From contig NZ_CP157575.1 of NCBI RefSeq assembly GCF_051628905.1, forward strand, positions 2,232,001 to 2,296,000: DNA of 64,000 nt, read 5' to 3'. How positions within the stretch are numbered: the stretch's first letter is position 1; the number at the start of each line of letters is the position of its first letter. The DNA is from Asaia sp037151935 (GTDB lineage: Bacteria; Pseudomonadota; Alphaproteobacteria; Acetobacterales; Acetobacteraceae). Below are positions 24,849 to 33,411 of the stretch, one piece after another. The translations under genes were made by a program, and so were the position numbers. Under the pieces are notes generated by a model. That model was not told the origin of the DNA, did not search any database, and saw nothing but the letters and a program-made list of their open reading frames with translations.

Positions 24849-25813
24849 CAGATATTTACTCCAGTCAACAGGCCCAGCAGACAGATCGCCTGAATCAAAC
24901 ACCCGAGGCGATACAGCCTCAACGCCCTTGCGAGATCCTGTTGCCCGGCGTCGTCTCTCCCATTCCCCATCCAGGAATCGGCAACGACAACGCCATCATA
25001 CTGTCTCGGGCCTGCCAGACGCAAAGCGAGGGCTCCCGCCATGGCTGCTTCGGGCCATCCGGCGTTCGGCGAGCGGTGGCGCGCGGCGTCACGTCTTATG
25101 GCCCCGATCGCACCTCTGACCGAGCCGCCTGGTAAAAGGGCGGCGAGGCATAGCCATAATGCGGTAAGGCGTGACGCCGGGATATTGACGCAATCGTCGC
25201 AAAGCGCCGCAGCCCTGCCGAAGTCGCGATAGCGGGGCGAAAGATGGCCGATCATGCTGTCAGCGGTGTTGATTGCCTTGTAAGCGACCGCTCCGGGCAG
25301 TCCGAACGCTGCCAGCCAGAAAACCGGAGCAACGACGCCATCCGAGAAATTCTCGGACAGACTCTCGATGGCGGCGCGTACAACCCCTGCATTGTCGAGC
25401 GTCTCCGGGTCGCGCCCGACAATCTGCGATACGGCGCGTCTCCCTCCCGCAAGGCCACCCTGCCTCAATCCTGTCAACACGGCACGAACATGATCATGAA
25501 GCGCACGCTGGGCGATGAGCGTGCTGGCACAAAGGGCCTCTAGAGCGAGGCAGAGGCCTCGTGGCATAAAATGATGCAGCAAAATCTGCGCCGCGATCGT
25601 GATGCCTACCGGCAGGGCAATGATCAGCCCAAGCGCGAGTAGTCCGCAGGCCCGCCCATGCAAAATGGATTTCTCTCCACCGAGTAAGTGATCGAGCGTC
25701 GTGATCAGGCGCCCGATCCATGTTACCGGATGGCCGATCCGGCGAAAAATCGCGTTCGGATACCCGAAAGCCGCCTCGATCAGAAGGGCGCAAAGGGTCA
25801 GGGAAAGGAACAT
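24848..25813 (-). CDS. cbiB: Adenosylcobinamide-phosphate synthase
   Basis: A 321-residue membrane protein attaching aminopropanol (phosphate) to adenosylcobyric acid. Typical segments: AAFGYPNAIFRRIGHPVTWIGRLI, RAVSQIVGRDPETLDNAGVVRAAIESLSENFSDGVVAPVFWLAAFGLPGAVAYKAINTADSMIGH, DDCVNIPASRLTALW, and SPNAGWPEAAMAGALALRLAG. It is called cobD in the aerobic nomenclature. The ATG at 25813 gives a start at the first transmembrane helix; an in-frame ATG at 25861 would overlap the divergent cobC gene. It is translationally coupled to bluB. Confidence 0.94.
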   Translation of the reverse strand: MFLSLTLCALLIEAAFGYPNAIFRRIGHPVTWIGRLITTLDHLLGGEKSILHGRACGLLALGLIIALPVGITIAAQILLHHFMPRGLCLALEALCASTLIAQRALHDHVRAVLTGLRQGGLAGGRRAVSQIVGRDPETLDNAGVVRAAIESLSENFSDGVVAPVFWLAAFGLPGAVAYKAINTADSMIGHLSPRYRDFGRAAALCDDCVNIPASRLTALWLCLAALLPGGSVRGAIGAIRRDAARHRSPNAGWPEAAMAGALALRLAGPRQYDGVVVADSWMGNGRDDAGQQDLARALRLYRLGCLIQAICLLGLLTGVNI

Positions 25814-25854
25814 GAAACGAAATGACCGGGCTGCATGAGAAGGCGGACCATAGC

Positions 25855-26859
25855 ATGACACCCTGGCCGGTGCATGGTGGTCGATTGAGCGAATTGGCGC
25901 GGTTTTTTCCCGAGGCTCCCACGCCCTGGGTCGATCTGTCGACCGGCATCAATCCGCATGCTCATCCACAGGCGAGCCTCGAACCCTCCCTGATGCAGCG
26001 CCTGCCAGACCCGCTGGAGGAACAGGCTCTTCGCTTCGCCGCCGCAGAGGCTTACGGCGTCAGTCCGGATCACGTTCTTGTAGGTGCCGGCACGCAGATG
26101 TTGATCGGCCTTCTGCCGGTCTTTCTTCAGCGTTACTTCACGCCGTCGGTCATTCGCATTCTCGGGCCGACCTATAGCGGTCATGAAGCCGCCTGGCGTG
26201 AGGCCGGATTTGAAATCGATCATGTCCCACATGGGGCGGCTCTGGCCATGCCTGCCAAGCATATGGTGAGCGTGGTTTGTTCGCCGAACAACCCCACCGG
26301 GCATCGCCTCACCCTTGGCGAAATCGGGTCTCTGGCAGAGAGCCATGCCCGGCTGGGCGGCATGATCGTTGTCGATGAAGCCTTTGCAGATTTTTCTCCC
26401 GAGAGTGCCGCATCGTTGCTGCCGCATCCGGGACTCATCATCTGTCGTTCCTTCGGTAAGGCTTATGGCCTGGCAGGGTTGAGAATCGGCTTTTTGCTCG
26501 GTTCGCATCCGGTCCTTCACGCCATGCGAGCCGCCATAGGGCCGTGGCCTGTCAGCACGCCAGCCTGTCATATTGGTCGCGATGCCCTTTGCGACCGTGA
26601 CTGGCGCATGGCCATGGCTCCTCGTCTGGAACGTGAAATGACCGCCCTGCGTAAGGTGGTGACGCAGGCAGGCCTCGAATGCGTGGGGGGAACGTCGCTG
26701 TTCAGCCTCTATCGCTCGCCTCACGCTCAGAAGATCTGGGAAATTCTTGCCCGAGCCGGTCTTCTCGTTCGCCGTTTCGACTGGGATGACACCCTGCTGC
26801 GTTTTGGTCTGCCGCCGGATGAGGCAAGTCTCAAAAGGCTTGCCAAGGCTCTTGAGTGA
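25855..26859 (+). CDS. cobC: Threonine-phosphate decarboxylase-like aminotransferase (CobC/CobD)
   Basis: A PLP fold-type I enzyme (about 334 residues) supplying (R)-1-aminopropanol phosphate for the nucleotide loop. Features: VHGGRLSELARFFPEAPTPWVDLSTGINPHAHP at the N-terminus, VCSPNNPTGHRLT, the PLP Asp in IVVDEAFADFSPE, the Schiff-base lysine in CRSFGKAYGLAGLRIGFLLG, and the Arg in RFGLPPDEASL. ATG 25855 with AAGGCGGA upstream is chosen; ATG 25822 is in frame and possible. It is divergent from cbiB, its pathway partner. Confidence 0.92.
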   Translation: MTPWPVHGGRLSELARFFPEAPTPWVDLSTGINPHAHPQASLEPSLMQRLPDPLEEQALRFAAAEAYGVSPDHVLVGAGTQMLIGLLPVFLQRYFTPSVIRILGPTYSGHEAAWREAGFEIDHVPHGAALAMPAKHMVSVVCSPNNPTGHRLTLGEIGSLAESHARLGGMIVVDEAFADFSPESAASLLPHPGLIICRSFGKAYGLAGLRIGFLLGSHPVLHAMRAAIGPWPVSTPACHIGRDALCDRDWRMAMAPRLEREMTALRKVVTQAGLECVGGTSLFSLYRSPHAQKIWEILARAGLLVRRFDWDDTLLRFGLPPDEASLKRLAKALE

Positions 26860-26867
26860 AAAGGGTC

Positions 26868-26984
26868 ATGGGGCTTTGCCGCATTTCCCGCTAAAGAGTG
26901 GTCGTGCTTTGGAAATCTCACTGAAGGGGATGAAAGGGGTGCGCCCCTTTCCGGGGAGCGGGGCGGCGCCCCGTAGAGCTTGCC
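26868..26984 (+). repeat. Dispersed palindromic intergenic repeat, copy C (degenerate)
   Basis: Same order as copy B, but the central palindrome is eroded (CTAAAGAGTG/GTGCTTTGG). The spacer, CCCCTTTCCGG and GGGGCGGCGCCCC blocks are well preserved. It begins 8 bp past the cobC stop and precedes dusB. Confidence 0.75.
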
Positions 26985-27094
26985 CAGTCGACGTTGAAGC
27001 GTTCACCGGGCTTGGTCCACTGATTTTTTCGTGCCGCACCATGGCGCGATCTCTGATTGCTTCGGGCAGGATGCGTCGGTATCCTTGAGGAATC

Positions 27095-28189
27095 ATGAGC
27101 AATTCTTCTTCACCTGACGTGGCTGGGTCGCGCCGCGCCCTTGAGCTACGCCCTATCGATCTCGGGGGTGGCGTCATTATCGAGACGCCAGTCATTCTGG
27201 CGCCGATGTCGGGTGTGACCGATCTGCCGTTTCGTCAGCTCGCGCGCGATCTGGGGGCGGGGCTCGTCGTGTCGGAGATGATCGCTTCATGGGCGATGGT
27301 GCGTGAGAACGAAAACACGCTGCGCATGGCGCGCAGTGCCGAAAACGGGCCGAATTCGGTGCAGCTTGCCGGATGCGATCCTGAAGCCATGGCGCAGGCG
27401 GCGAAAATCGCAGTCGATCAGGGCGCCGATCTCATCGATATCAATTTCGGCTGCCCGGTAAAGAAGGTGGCGGTCGGGCAATCGGCGGGTTCGGCGTTGA
27501 TGCGCGACGAGGTGAAGGCAGCGGCGCTGCTCGAGGCCACGGTCAAGGCGGTGTCGGTACCGGTCACGCTCAAGATGCGTATGGGCTGGGATCACCAGTC
27601 GCTCAACGCGCCTCGACTTGCCCACATTGCCGAGGATGTGGGGATACGTCTGGTGACGGTGCATGGGCGCACGCGGCAGATGTTCTATAACGGCACGGCA
27701 GATTGGGATTTCGTCAGAACGGTGAAGGAAAGCGTCAAGCTGCCGGTCATCGTCAATGGCGATATTGTTTCCATCCAGAATGCACGCGACGCGCTGGCCG
27801 CCTCGGGCGCCGATGGGGTGATGATCGGACGGGGTTGCTACGGTAGACCGTGGTTTCTGGCGCAGGTGGCGCAATCGCTCCGTTCGGGTGAGGATATGCC
27901 GGATCCCGATCTCGCGGCTGAAAAAGACATCGTGCTGCGTCATTACGGTATGATGCTCGCTCATTTCGGCGAGCGGCCGGGCCTGAGGCTCGCGCGCAAG
28001 CACGTCTCTTGGTATTCGCACGGCCTGCCGGGTTCGGCGGCGTTTCGCGCCAGTATCAACAAGATGGATCAGGCGCAGGACGTGATCGATCATCTTACGG
28101 CGTTTTACGATCAGCAGATCGCCGCTGGGGTCGTACGCGATCGCGAGAGCACCCATCAGCGTTGCGACGCGATCGAAGACGCGGCCTGA
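27095..28189 (+). CDS. dusB: tRNA-dihydrouridine synthase (DusB/NifR3 family)
   Basis: A 364-residue flavoprotein reducing uridines in tRNA D-loops. Hallmarks: VILAPMSGVTDLPFRQLARDLGAGLVVSEM (FMN barrel start), INFGCPVKKV with the catalytic Cys, VTLKMRMGWD, VTVHGRTRQMFYNGTADW, LPVIVNGDI and GVMIGRGCYGRPWFL. The C-terminal helical domain contains RKHVSWYSHGLPGS. TTGAGGAATC precedes the ATG. In Alphaproteobacteria this gene (nifR3) heads the ntr operon, and that order is kept here, though ntrB is missing. Confidence 0.94.
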   Translation: MSNSSSPDVAGSRRALELRPIDLGGGVIIETPVILAPMSGVTDLPFRQLARDLGAGLVVSEMIASWAMVRENENTLRMARSAENGPNSVQLAGCDPEAMAQAAKIAVDQGADLIDINFGCPVKKVAVGQSAGSALMRDEVKAAALLEATVKAVSVPVTLKMRMGWDHQSLNAPRLAHIAEDVGIRLVTVHGRTRQMFYNGTADWDFVRTVKESVKLPVIVNGDIVSIQNARDALAASGADGVMIGRGCYGRPWFLAQVAQSLRSGEDMPDPDLAAEKDIVLRHYGMMLAHFGERPGLRLARKHVSWYSHGLPGSAAFRASINKMDQAQDVIDHLTAFYDQQIAAGVVRDRESTHQRCDAIEDAA

Positions 28190-28230
28190 ATGCGTTCTGA
28201 TGAGGGTCATCTCAGCAAGCGCGTGAGTTT

Positions 28231-29166
28231 GTGAGGGGCGCGCCGCCCGGTCAGGGCAGTGCCCCGGCCAGTCTCGGCTTTGATGGGCAGTCCGACTCCG
28301 TCAGACAGTTGCGTGACGGGTTGGATGCGAGCCTGGCGGCTTTCGGTCTTCATGTCCTGACAGGCGAGTCCGGCAGCGGCAGAACGCGTGCGGCGCGTTA
28401 TCTCTGGACCCAATCGGGCAGGAATGGCCGGTTCGTTCCTGTCATCGACCGGCTTTCCTTTGAGGAGGCCCTGGCGGATGCGACGACCGGCTGTCTTTTC
28501 ATCAATGAAATCGGTCTGGCGGAGCCCGGTCTCCAGGCGGCTATGATGCAGATGCTGCACGGCAGAGACGGCACGGAGCGCCCTGCCGTCATCTGTACGA
28601 GTTCCTGGACGCCAGCGCGTCTGGTTCAGGATCGTCGCATGAGCGAGGCATTGGGTGCGGTTCTGGCCTCGCGGAATCTGTCGGTTCCCCCGGCGCGCGA
28701 CAGGCATGACGATCTTTCGGCGGTGTGCGCGGTATGGATGGGGCAAAGCGGCAGCCAACTCGCCCTGCATGAGGATTGCCTGCCCTGGCTGGCCCATCAG
28801 GACTGGCCAGGCAACTTCAGGCAGATGCGGCAATTGCTGCATCATGCGTCTCAAAGCGTTCAAGGGGCTCTGCTCACCGCTTCGCGCCTGGCTGATCTGC
28901 ATCGCGTCGATACAACGCCCGATGCTGCGTCTTTTCAGGGGTTGATGGCACGCTATCTGCCTTCCATGCTCGATCTCGAAACCGATACGCAGGGCACGCT
29001 CCATGCGCGCGTTCTTGCAGAAGTCGAGCGTCCGCTGTTCCGCCTCGTGCTGAAGGCGACCGACGGCAACCAGATCAGGGCCGCCGCCCTGCTCGGGATC
29101 AACCGGAACACGCTGCGCAAACGTTTGCAGCTTCTTGGCATTGAAGTGGGCCGCTCTCGATCATGA
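28231..29166 (+). CDS. Degenerate NtrC-like protein with intact Fis HTH and dead ATPase site
   Basis: A 311-residue protein at the place where ntrB-ntrC normally stand. The C-terminus matches alphaproteobacterial NtrC closely (VERPLFRLVLKATDGNQIRAAALLGINRNTLRKRLQLLGI, HTH about 281-304). WPGNFRQMRQLLHH keeps the sensor-2 region. There is no receiver domain. Walker A is GESGSGRT (45-52) with Arg51 replacing the essential Lys. Walker B is LFINEIG with Asn92 replacing Asp. The segment that should carry ELFGHEKGAFTGA is deleted. It should therefore bind DNA but neither hydrolyse ATP nor contact sigma-54. The start is GTG 28231; no ATG lies upstream in frame. The stop overlaps ntrY (ATGA). Confidence 0.85.
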   Translation: MRGAPPGQGSAPASLGFDGQSDSVRQLRDGLDASLAAFGLHVLTGESGSGRTRAARYLWTQSGRNGRFVPVIDRLSFEEALADATTGCLFINEIGLAEPGLQAAMMQMLHGRDGTERPAVICTSSWTPARLVQDRRMSEALGAVLASRNLSVPPARDRHDDLSAVCAVWMGQSGSQLALHEDCLPWLAHQDWPGNFRQMRQLLHHASQSVQGALLTASRLADLHRVDTTPDAASFQGLMARYLPSMLDLETDTQGTLHARVLAEVERPLFRLVLKATDGNQIRAAALLGINRNTLRKRLQLLGIEVGRSRS

Positions 29167-31568
29167 CAGGCAATGACGCCCCACACCGCCCCAACGATGA
29201 CCGGCGTATGGCTGAAGAAGCCGATCCCGTGCCGGATGGCGGTTTTCTGGCGATGGGCTATCTCATTCGCCATGTAAGCCGTCTGAAAACAGCCATGGTG
29301 TTGGCCTGTGCGGCGCTCGTCCTGCTGGTGACGACCTTCGTCGTTCTGGCGCGCGGGCTTTCCTTCGCCTATCGCCCGCAGATCGAAGCGGTGGTGTTCC
29401 TGCTCGATTTCATCGTGCTGCTTCTGCTGGGTACGGCGGTCATCATCAGAGTAGGGCGTATGCTGGCCGAGCGTCGCCGCGGGCTGGCAGGGGCGCGGCT
29501 CCATGTGCGGCTGATCACGCTTTTCGGTGTGGTGGCGGTGGCGCCGACCGTGGTGATCGGTGGTCTGGCGGCGCTGTTCTTCCATTTCGGCATCCAGATA
29601 TGGTTCTCGAACCGGGTCAATACGGCGCTCACCGAGGCGCGCGATGTCGCTGCCGGCTATCTTCAGGAACATAATGACAATATTCGCACAGAGGCCTTCG
29701 CCCTGGCGAATATCATCATCACGGCCAATAACGACGAGATGTATCGCCACGGCGTCGACCTGATGCGCGACCCCAGCCAGCTCGGGATGATGCTCGATGT
29801 CGAGGCGACCGAGCGCGGCCTGAATGAGGCCGTGGTGTTCGATTCCTACACCAACAAGGTCGTCGCCTCGGGCGGGCTCGCGGCTTTGCAGGGCCAGCAG
29901 CTTGCGCTGCCTCCCAAGGACGCGACGACGCTGGCGCGCACCAATGACGTGGCCATTCTCGATAGTCCCGATGAGAGAACCGTGCGCGCTGTGGTGAGTC
30001 TCGGGCCAAGCTCGGGGCTGATGCTCGTCATCACAAGGCCCGTCGACGCCAAGATTCTGGAGCATATGCGTCATACCGATGCGGTGGTGTCGGAATATCA
30101 GCGTCTGAACGCCCATCGCTCGGCCATCCAGATCAGTTTCGTGCTGATCTTTGCCATGCTTGGCCTTCTGGTGCTGAGCATCGGCATGCTGACGGGGCTC
30201 GTTCTGGCCAAGCAGATTACCCAGCCTCTGGGTCTGCTTATTCTGGCCGCACGGCGCATCAGTGAAGGCGATCTGACGGTGCGTGTGCCTGAAGCGCGTG
30301 GCCGTGACGGGCGAAAGGACGACGAGGTCGGCACGCTTTCGCGCGCGTTCAACCGGATGACGGACCAGCTGTCGACCCAGCGTACCGAGTTGATGGTGGC
30401 GTATGAGCAGATCGACGAGCGCCGTCGCTTTACCGAGACCGTTCTTTCGGGGGTGTCGGCGGGGGTGATCGGCCTCGATGCGACACAGTTGATCGAATTG
30501 CCCAACCGCGCGGCGTCCCGTCTGTTGCAGCGCGATCTCGATCTGTGCATCGGTCAACCCCTGAGCGATATGGTGCCCGAATTCGTCGGGATGCTTGATC
30601 GTGCGCGCGCCGAGCCGGGTCAGGCGCATACGGCGGAGATCCAGATCGATGCGCCTGAAAAAAGTGCAACCCTGGGCGACGGGCCGAGTGTCGGCAGTGC
30701 CGGGCGCACGCTGCTGGTTCGCGCGGTGGGCGAGCAGCGTAGCGACGAATCGACCGGCTATGTGGTGACGTTCGATGACATCACCGCCTTGCTGGCAGCT
30801 CAGCGCAAGGCGGCCTGGGCCGATGTGGCACGACGTATCGCCCATGAAATCAAGAATCCGCTCACCCCTATCCAGCTTTCGGCCGAGCGGCTTAAGCGCC
30901 GCTTCATGCGTGAGATCAGTTCCGACCCCGAGACGTTCGGGCAGTGCGTCGATACGATCGTGCGCCATGTGGGCGATATCGGTCGCATGGTTGACGAATT
31001 CTCGTCTTTCGCCCGCATGCCGCAGCCCGTGCTGAAGGATGAGGATCTGGTGCGGCTGGTGCGCGAGGCGCTGGTGCTGCAGCGCAATGCCCATCCCGAA
31101 ATCCTTTACGATACGGCATCTCTGCCGCCTCAGGGGCCGATAGTACGGTGCGACAGGCGCCTTGTCGGGCAGGCTCTCACCAATTTGTTGCAGAACGCTG
31201 CCGACGCCATTGCCATGGTGGTGCCTGACCATGAGGTCGAGTCAGAGGGGGGAATGAGTGAACCCGGCAGGACGATGGGGCGTATCAGGGTCTCGCTGAT
31301 CGTCAACGGGGCGGAAGCCGCCGTGCAGGTTATGGATGATGGCATTGGTTTGCCTTCAGTTGACCGCCACCGCTTGACGGAACCGTATATCACGCACAAA
31401 CCGAAAGGGACGGGACTCGGGCTCGCGATCGTCAAGAAGATCATGGAGGATCACGCAGGTGGCATCAGACTGGAGGACCGACCGGACGGGCGGGGCACCG
31501 TCTCGACGCTCACTCTGCCGTTGCGTGATCAGAGCCTCGAAACCAGTGAAGCGGGCAAGGAGCAATGA
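29163..31568 (+). CDS. ntrY: NtrY sensor histidine kinase
   Basis: An 801-residue membrane kinase. It has transmembrane helices near 44-64, 75-98 and 118-142 and a further one after an extracytoplasmic sensor region (about 150-310). A HAMP domain starts with GLVLAKQITQPLGLLILAARRISEGDLTVRV (about 345-380). A PAS-like region follows (ETVLSGVSAGVIGLDATQLIELPNRAASRLL). The phosphoacceptor is H561 (ARRIAHEIKNPLTPIQLSAERLKRR). The N box is LTNLLQNAADAI, the G1 box VMDDGIGLP, and the G2 box PKGTGLGLAIVKKI. It phosphorylates NtrX, linked to nitrogen or redox/envelope responses in other Alphaproteobacteria. It is coupled to the upstream NtrC-like gene by ATGA. Confidence 0.94.
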   Translation: MTGNDAPHRPNDDRRMAEEADPVPDGGFLAMGYLIRHVSRLKTAMVLACAALVLLVTTFVVLARGLSFAYRPQIEAVVFLLDFIVLLLLGTAVIIRVGRMLAERRRGLAGARLHVRLITLFGVVAVAPTVVIGGLAALFFHFGIQIWFSNRVNTALTEARDVAAGYLQEHNDNIRTEAFALANIIITANNDEMYRHGVDLMRDPSQLGMMLDVEATERGLNEAVVFDSYTNKVVASGGLAALQGQQLALPPKDATTLARTNDVAILDSPDERTVRAVVSLGPSSGLMLVITRPVDAKILEHMRHTDAVVSEYQRLNAHRSAIQISFVLIFAMLGLLVLSIGMLTGLVLAKQITQPLGLLILAARRISEGDLTVRVPEARGRDGRKDDEVGTLSRAFNRMTDQLSTQRTELMVAYEQIDERRRFTETVLSGVSAGVIGLDATQLIELPNRAASRLLQRDLDLCIGQPLSDMVPEFVGMLDRARAEPGQAHTAEIQIDAPEKSATLGDGPSVGSAGRTLLVRAVGEQRSDESTGYVVTFDDITALLAAQRKAAWADVARRIAHEIKNPLTPIQLSAERLKRRFMREISSDPETFGQCVDTIVRHVGDIGRMVDEFSSFARMPQPVLKDEDLVRLVREALVLQRNAHPEILYDTASLPPQGPIVRCDRRLVGQALTNLLQNAADAIAMVVPDHEVESEGGMSEPGRTMGRIRVSLIVNGAEAAVQVMDDGIGLPSVDRHRLTEPYITHKPKGTGLGLAIVKKIMEDHAGGIRLEDRPDGRGTVSTLTLPLRDQSLETSEAGKEQ

Positions 31569-31588
31569 ACGTCTGATGAGGGATGCGC

Positions 31589-32974
31589 ATGGAGCATGAA
31601 ATCCTGATCGTCGATGACGAGCCGGATATCCGGCTTCTCATCGAGGGACTCCTTCGCGATGAAGGGTATGAAACGCGCGTTGCGGCGAATTCGGATCAGG
31701 CTCTGGCGGCGTTCCGGGCACGGCGCCCGTCGCTGGTTATCCTCGATATCTGGCTTCAGGGTTCGCGTCTGGACGGGATTGATCTGCTCAAGACGATAAA
31801 GGCTGAAGAGCCGGGTCTGCCTGTCGTCATGATTTCAGGCCATGGCACGATCGAGACCGCCGTTTCGAGCCTGCAACATGGCGCGTATGATTTTATCGAA
31901 AAGCCGTTTCAGACCGATCGTCTGATTCTGGTGGCGCAGCGCGCGCTTCAGGCCGCGCGTCTCGAGCGTGAGAATGCCGAGCTGCGTTTGCGCTCGGGCA
32001 ACGAGACCATGCTTTTCGGTGAAGGCCCCGGCATCAGCGCCGTTCGGGGTCAGATCGATCGTGTGGCCCCCACCAATTCGCGCGTGCTGATCACTGGCCC
32101 GGCTGGTTCGGGCAAGGAAATTGCGGCGCGGATGCTTCATTCGCGTTCACGGCGCGGTTCGGGGCCGTTCATTGCCCTCAACTGCGCGACGTTGGCACCT
32201 AATCGCTTCGAGGAAGAGCTTTTCGGTATCGAGGGGCAGGCCGACGGTACGATGCGTCGCACCGGTGTGCTGGAGCGCGCCCATAAAGGCACACTGCTTC
32301 TCGACGAAGTGGCCGATATGCCGCTTGAAACGCAGGGCAAGATTGTCAGGGCACTTCAGGACCAGACGTTCGAGCGTCTGGGCGGCGCGGCGCGGGTCAA
32401 GGTGGATGTGCGTGTGATTGCCACCACCAATCGCGACCTTCAGGGCGAGATCACCCTTGGGCGCTTTCGCGAAGACCTTTATTATCGCTTGGCGGTGGTG
32501 CCGCTGCGTCTGCCCTCGCTGCGCGAGCGACGCGAGGATATTCCGGCCCTGGCGCAGCATTTTCTGCAACGCTACGCAGAGAATGCCGGTCTGGCGCCGC
32601 GCGAATTGTCAGTGGATGCCCTGGCGGCGCTGCAATCCTATGAATGGCCGGGCAATATCAGAGAGCTTCGCAATCTGATGGAGCGTCTGCTGATCATGAT
32701 GCCGAACGGTCAGGATCTGATCCGTGCGGACATGTTGCCGAGCACCGTCAGCCAGGGGGCACCATCGATGACCCGGCTCGATGCGGGGGCCGATGTAATG
32801 GCGTTGCCGCTACGCGAGGCACGCGATCTTTTCGAAACCCAATATCTGCAGGTGCAGCTTCTGCGTTTCGGTGGCAATATCAGCCGCACGGCCAATTTTG
32901 TGGGGATGGAACGCAGCGCCCTTCATCGCAAGCTGAAGCAGCTGGGCGTGACCCCTGAAGATAGGACCCTGTAG
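31589..32974 (+). CDS. ntrX: NtrX response regulator lacking the GAFTGA loop
   Basis: A 461-residue regulator. The receiver domain has D10/E11, phospho-acceptor D53 (LVILDIWLQ) and K105 (IEKPFQ). The AAA+ domain has Walker A GPAGSGKE (170-177), Walker B GTLLLDE (234-240), and the sensor region ATTNRDLQGEITLGRFREDLYYRLAVVPLRLPSLRER. The Fis HTH is GNISRTANFVGMERSALHRKLKQLGV. Where sigma-54 activators carry GAFTGA, this protein reads ELFGIEGQADGTMRRTG, so it should not activate sigma-54, as known for several NtrX proteins. ATG 31589, 6 bp after GAGGG, is preferred to ATG 31583. It lies 20 bp after ntrY. Confidence 0.94.
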   Translation: MEHEILIVDDEPDIRLLIEGLLRDEGYETRVAANSDQALAAFRARRPSLVILDIWLQGSRLDGIDLLKTIKAEEPGLPVVMISGHGTIETAVSSLQHGAYDFIEKPFQTDRLILVAQRALQAARLERENAELRLRSGNETMLFGEGPGISAVRGQIDRVAPTNSRVLITGPAGSGKEIAARMLHSRSRRGSGPFIALNCATLAPNRFEEELFGIEGQADGTMRRTGVLERAHKGTLLLDEVADMPLETQGKIVRALQDQTFERLGGAARVKVDVRVIATTNRDLQGEITLGRFREDLYYRLAVVPLRLPSLRERREDIPALAQHFLQRYAENAGLAPRELSVDALAALQSYEWPGNIRELRNLMERLLIMMPNGQDLIRADMLPSTVSQGAPSMTRLDAGADVMALPLREARDLFETQYLQVQLLRFGGNISRTANFVGMERSALHRKLKQLGVTPEDRTL

Positions 32975-33033
32975 GTCTGGAAACTAGATTTCAATGAAGT
33001 TAAGATAGGGCTACAAAGCCAGAGGGGCGTTAG

Positions 33034-33390
33034 ATGCGCCTGTCTCTGGCCCCTCACGAGGGGGCCTCCACATTCCGTAAAAGAAGAAGAGCAACATTGG
33101 CCAGAGCAAACCCAACCCCCGCCTCGACCGCCGCTCCCTATACGGAGTTCACCACGGTTGAAACCGTTCAGGATCTCTTTCTGCAGCACCTGCAGGAGCA
33201 AGGCCTGCCTGTGACCGTATTCCTGGTCAATGGCGTGAAGCTCCAGGGCGTGATTCCGCGCTTCGATCATGAGACGATTATCCTGCGTCGCGATGGTCAT
33301 ACCCAGCTTGTTTATAAGCACGCTGTGAGCACGATCATGCCTGTCGCCCCCCTTGCGCTGTTTGCGCAGGATGGCGAGATCGAGTTGTAA
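33034..33390 (+). CDS. hfq: RNA chaperone Hfq
   Basis: An Sm-fold protein. The core is VQDLFLQHLQEQGLPVTVFLVNGVKLQGVI (Sm1) and LRRDGHTQLVYKHAVSTIMP (Sm2 with the conserved YKH). The loop after Sm1 reads PRFDHETIILRR instead of the common TWFDNFSVLLRR, so part of the RNA-binding face differs. ATG 33034 has GAGGGG 9 bp upstream and gives 118 residues, with a basic N-terminus (STFRKRRR) that most Hfqs lack. TTG 33097 would give a more usual 97-residue form with an N-terminus beginning LARANPTP. The start is therefore uncertain. It precedes hflX, the usual order. Confidence 0.92.
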   Translation: MRLSLAPHEGASTFRKRRRATLARANPTPASTAAPYTEFTTVETVQDLFLQHLQEQGLPVTVFLVNGVKLQGVIPRFDHETIILRRDGHTQLVYKHAVSTIMPVAPLALFAQDGEIEL

Positions 33391-33411
33391 GGGCAGGAGT
33401 TTTCCCCGAAC

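Noticed and set aside
28953..31232. A 759-codon open frame antisense to ntrY
   Set aside because: It mirrors the third-codon-position GC bias of ntrY, is rich in His/Arg/Gln without motifs, and has no ribosome-binding site. ntrY on the other strand is certain.
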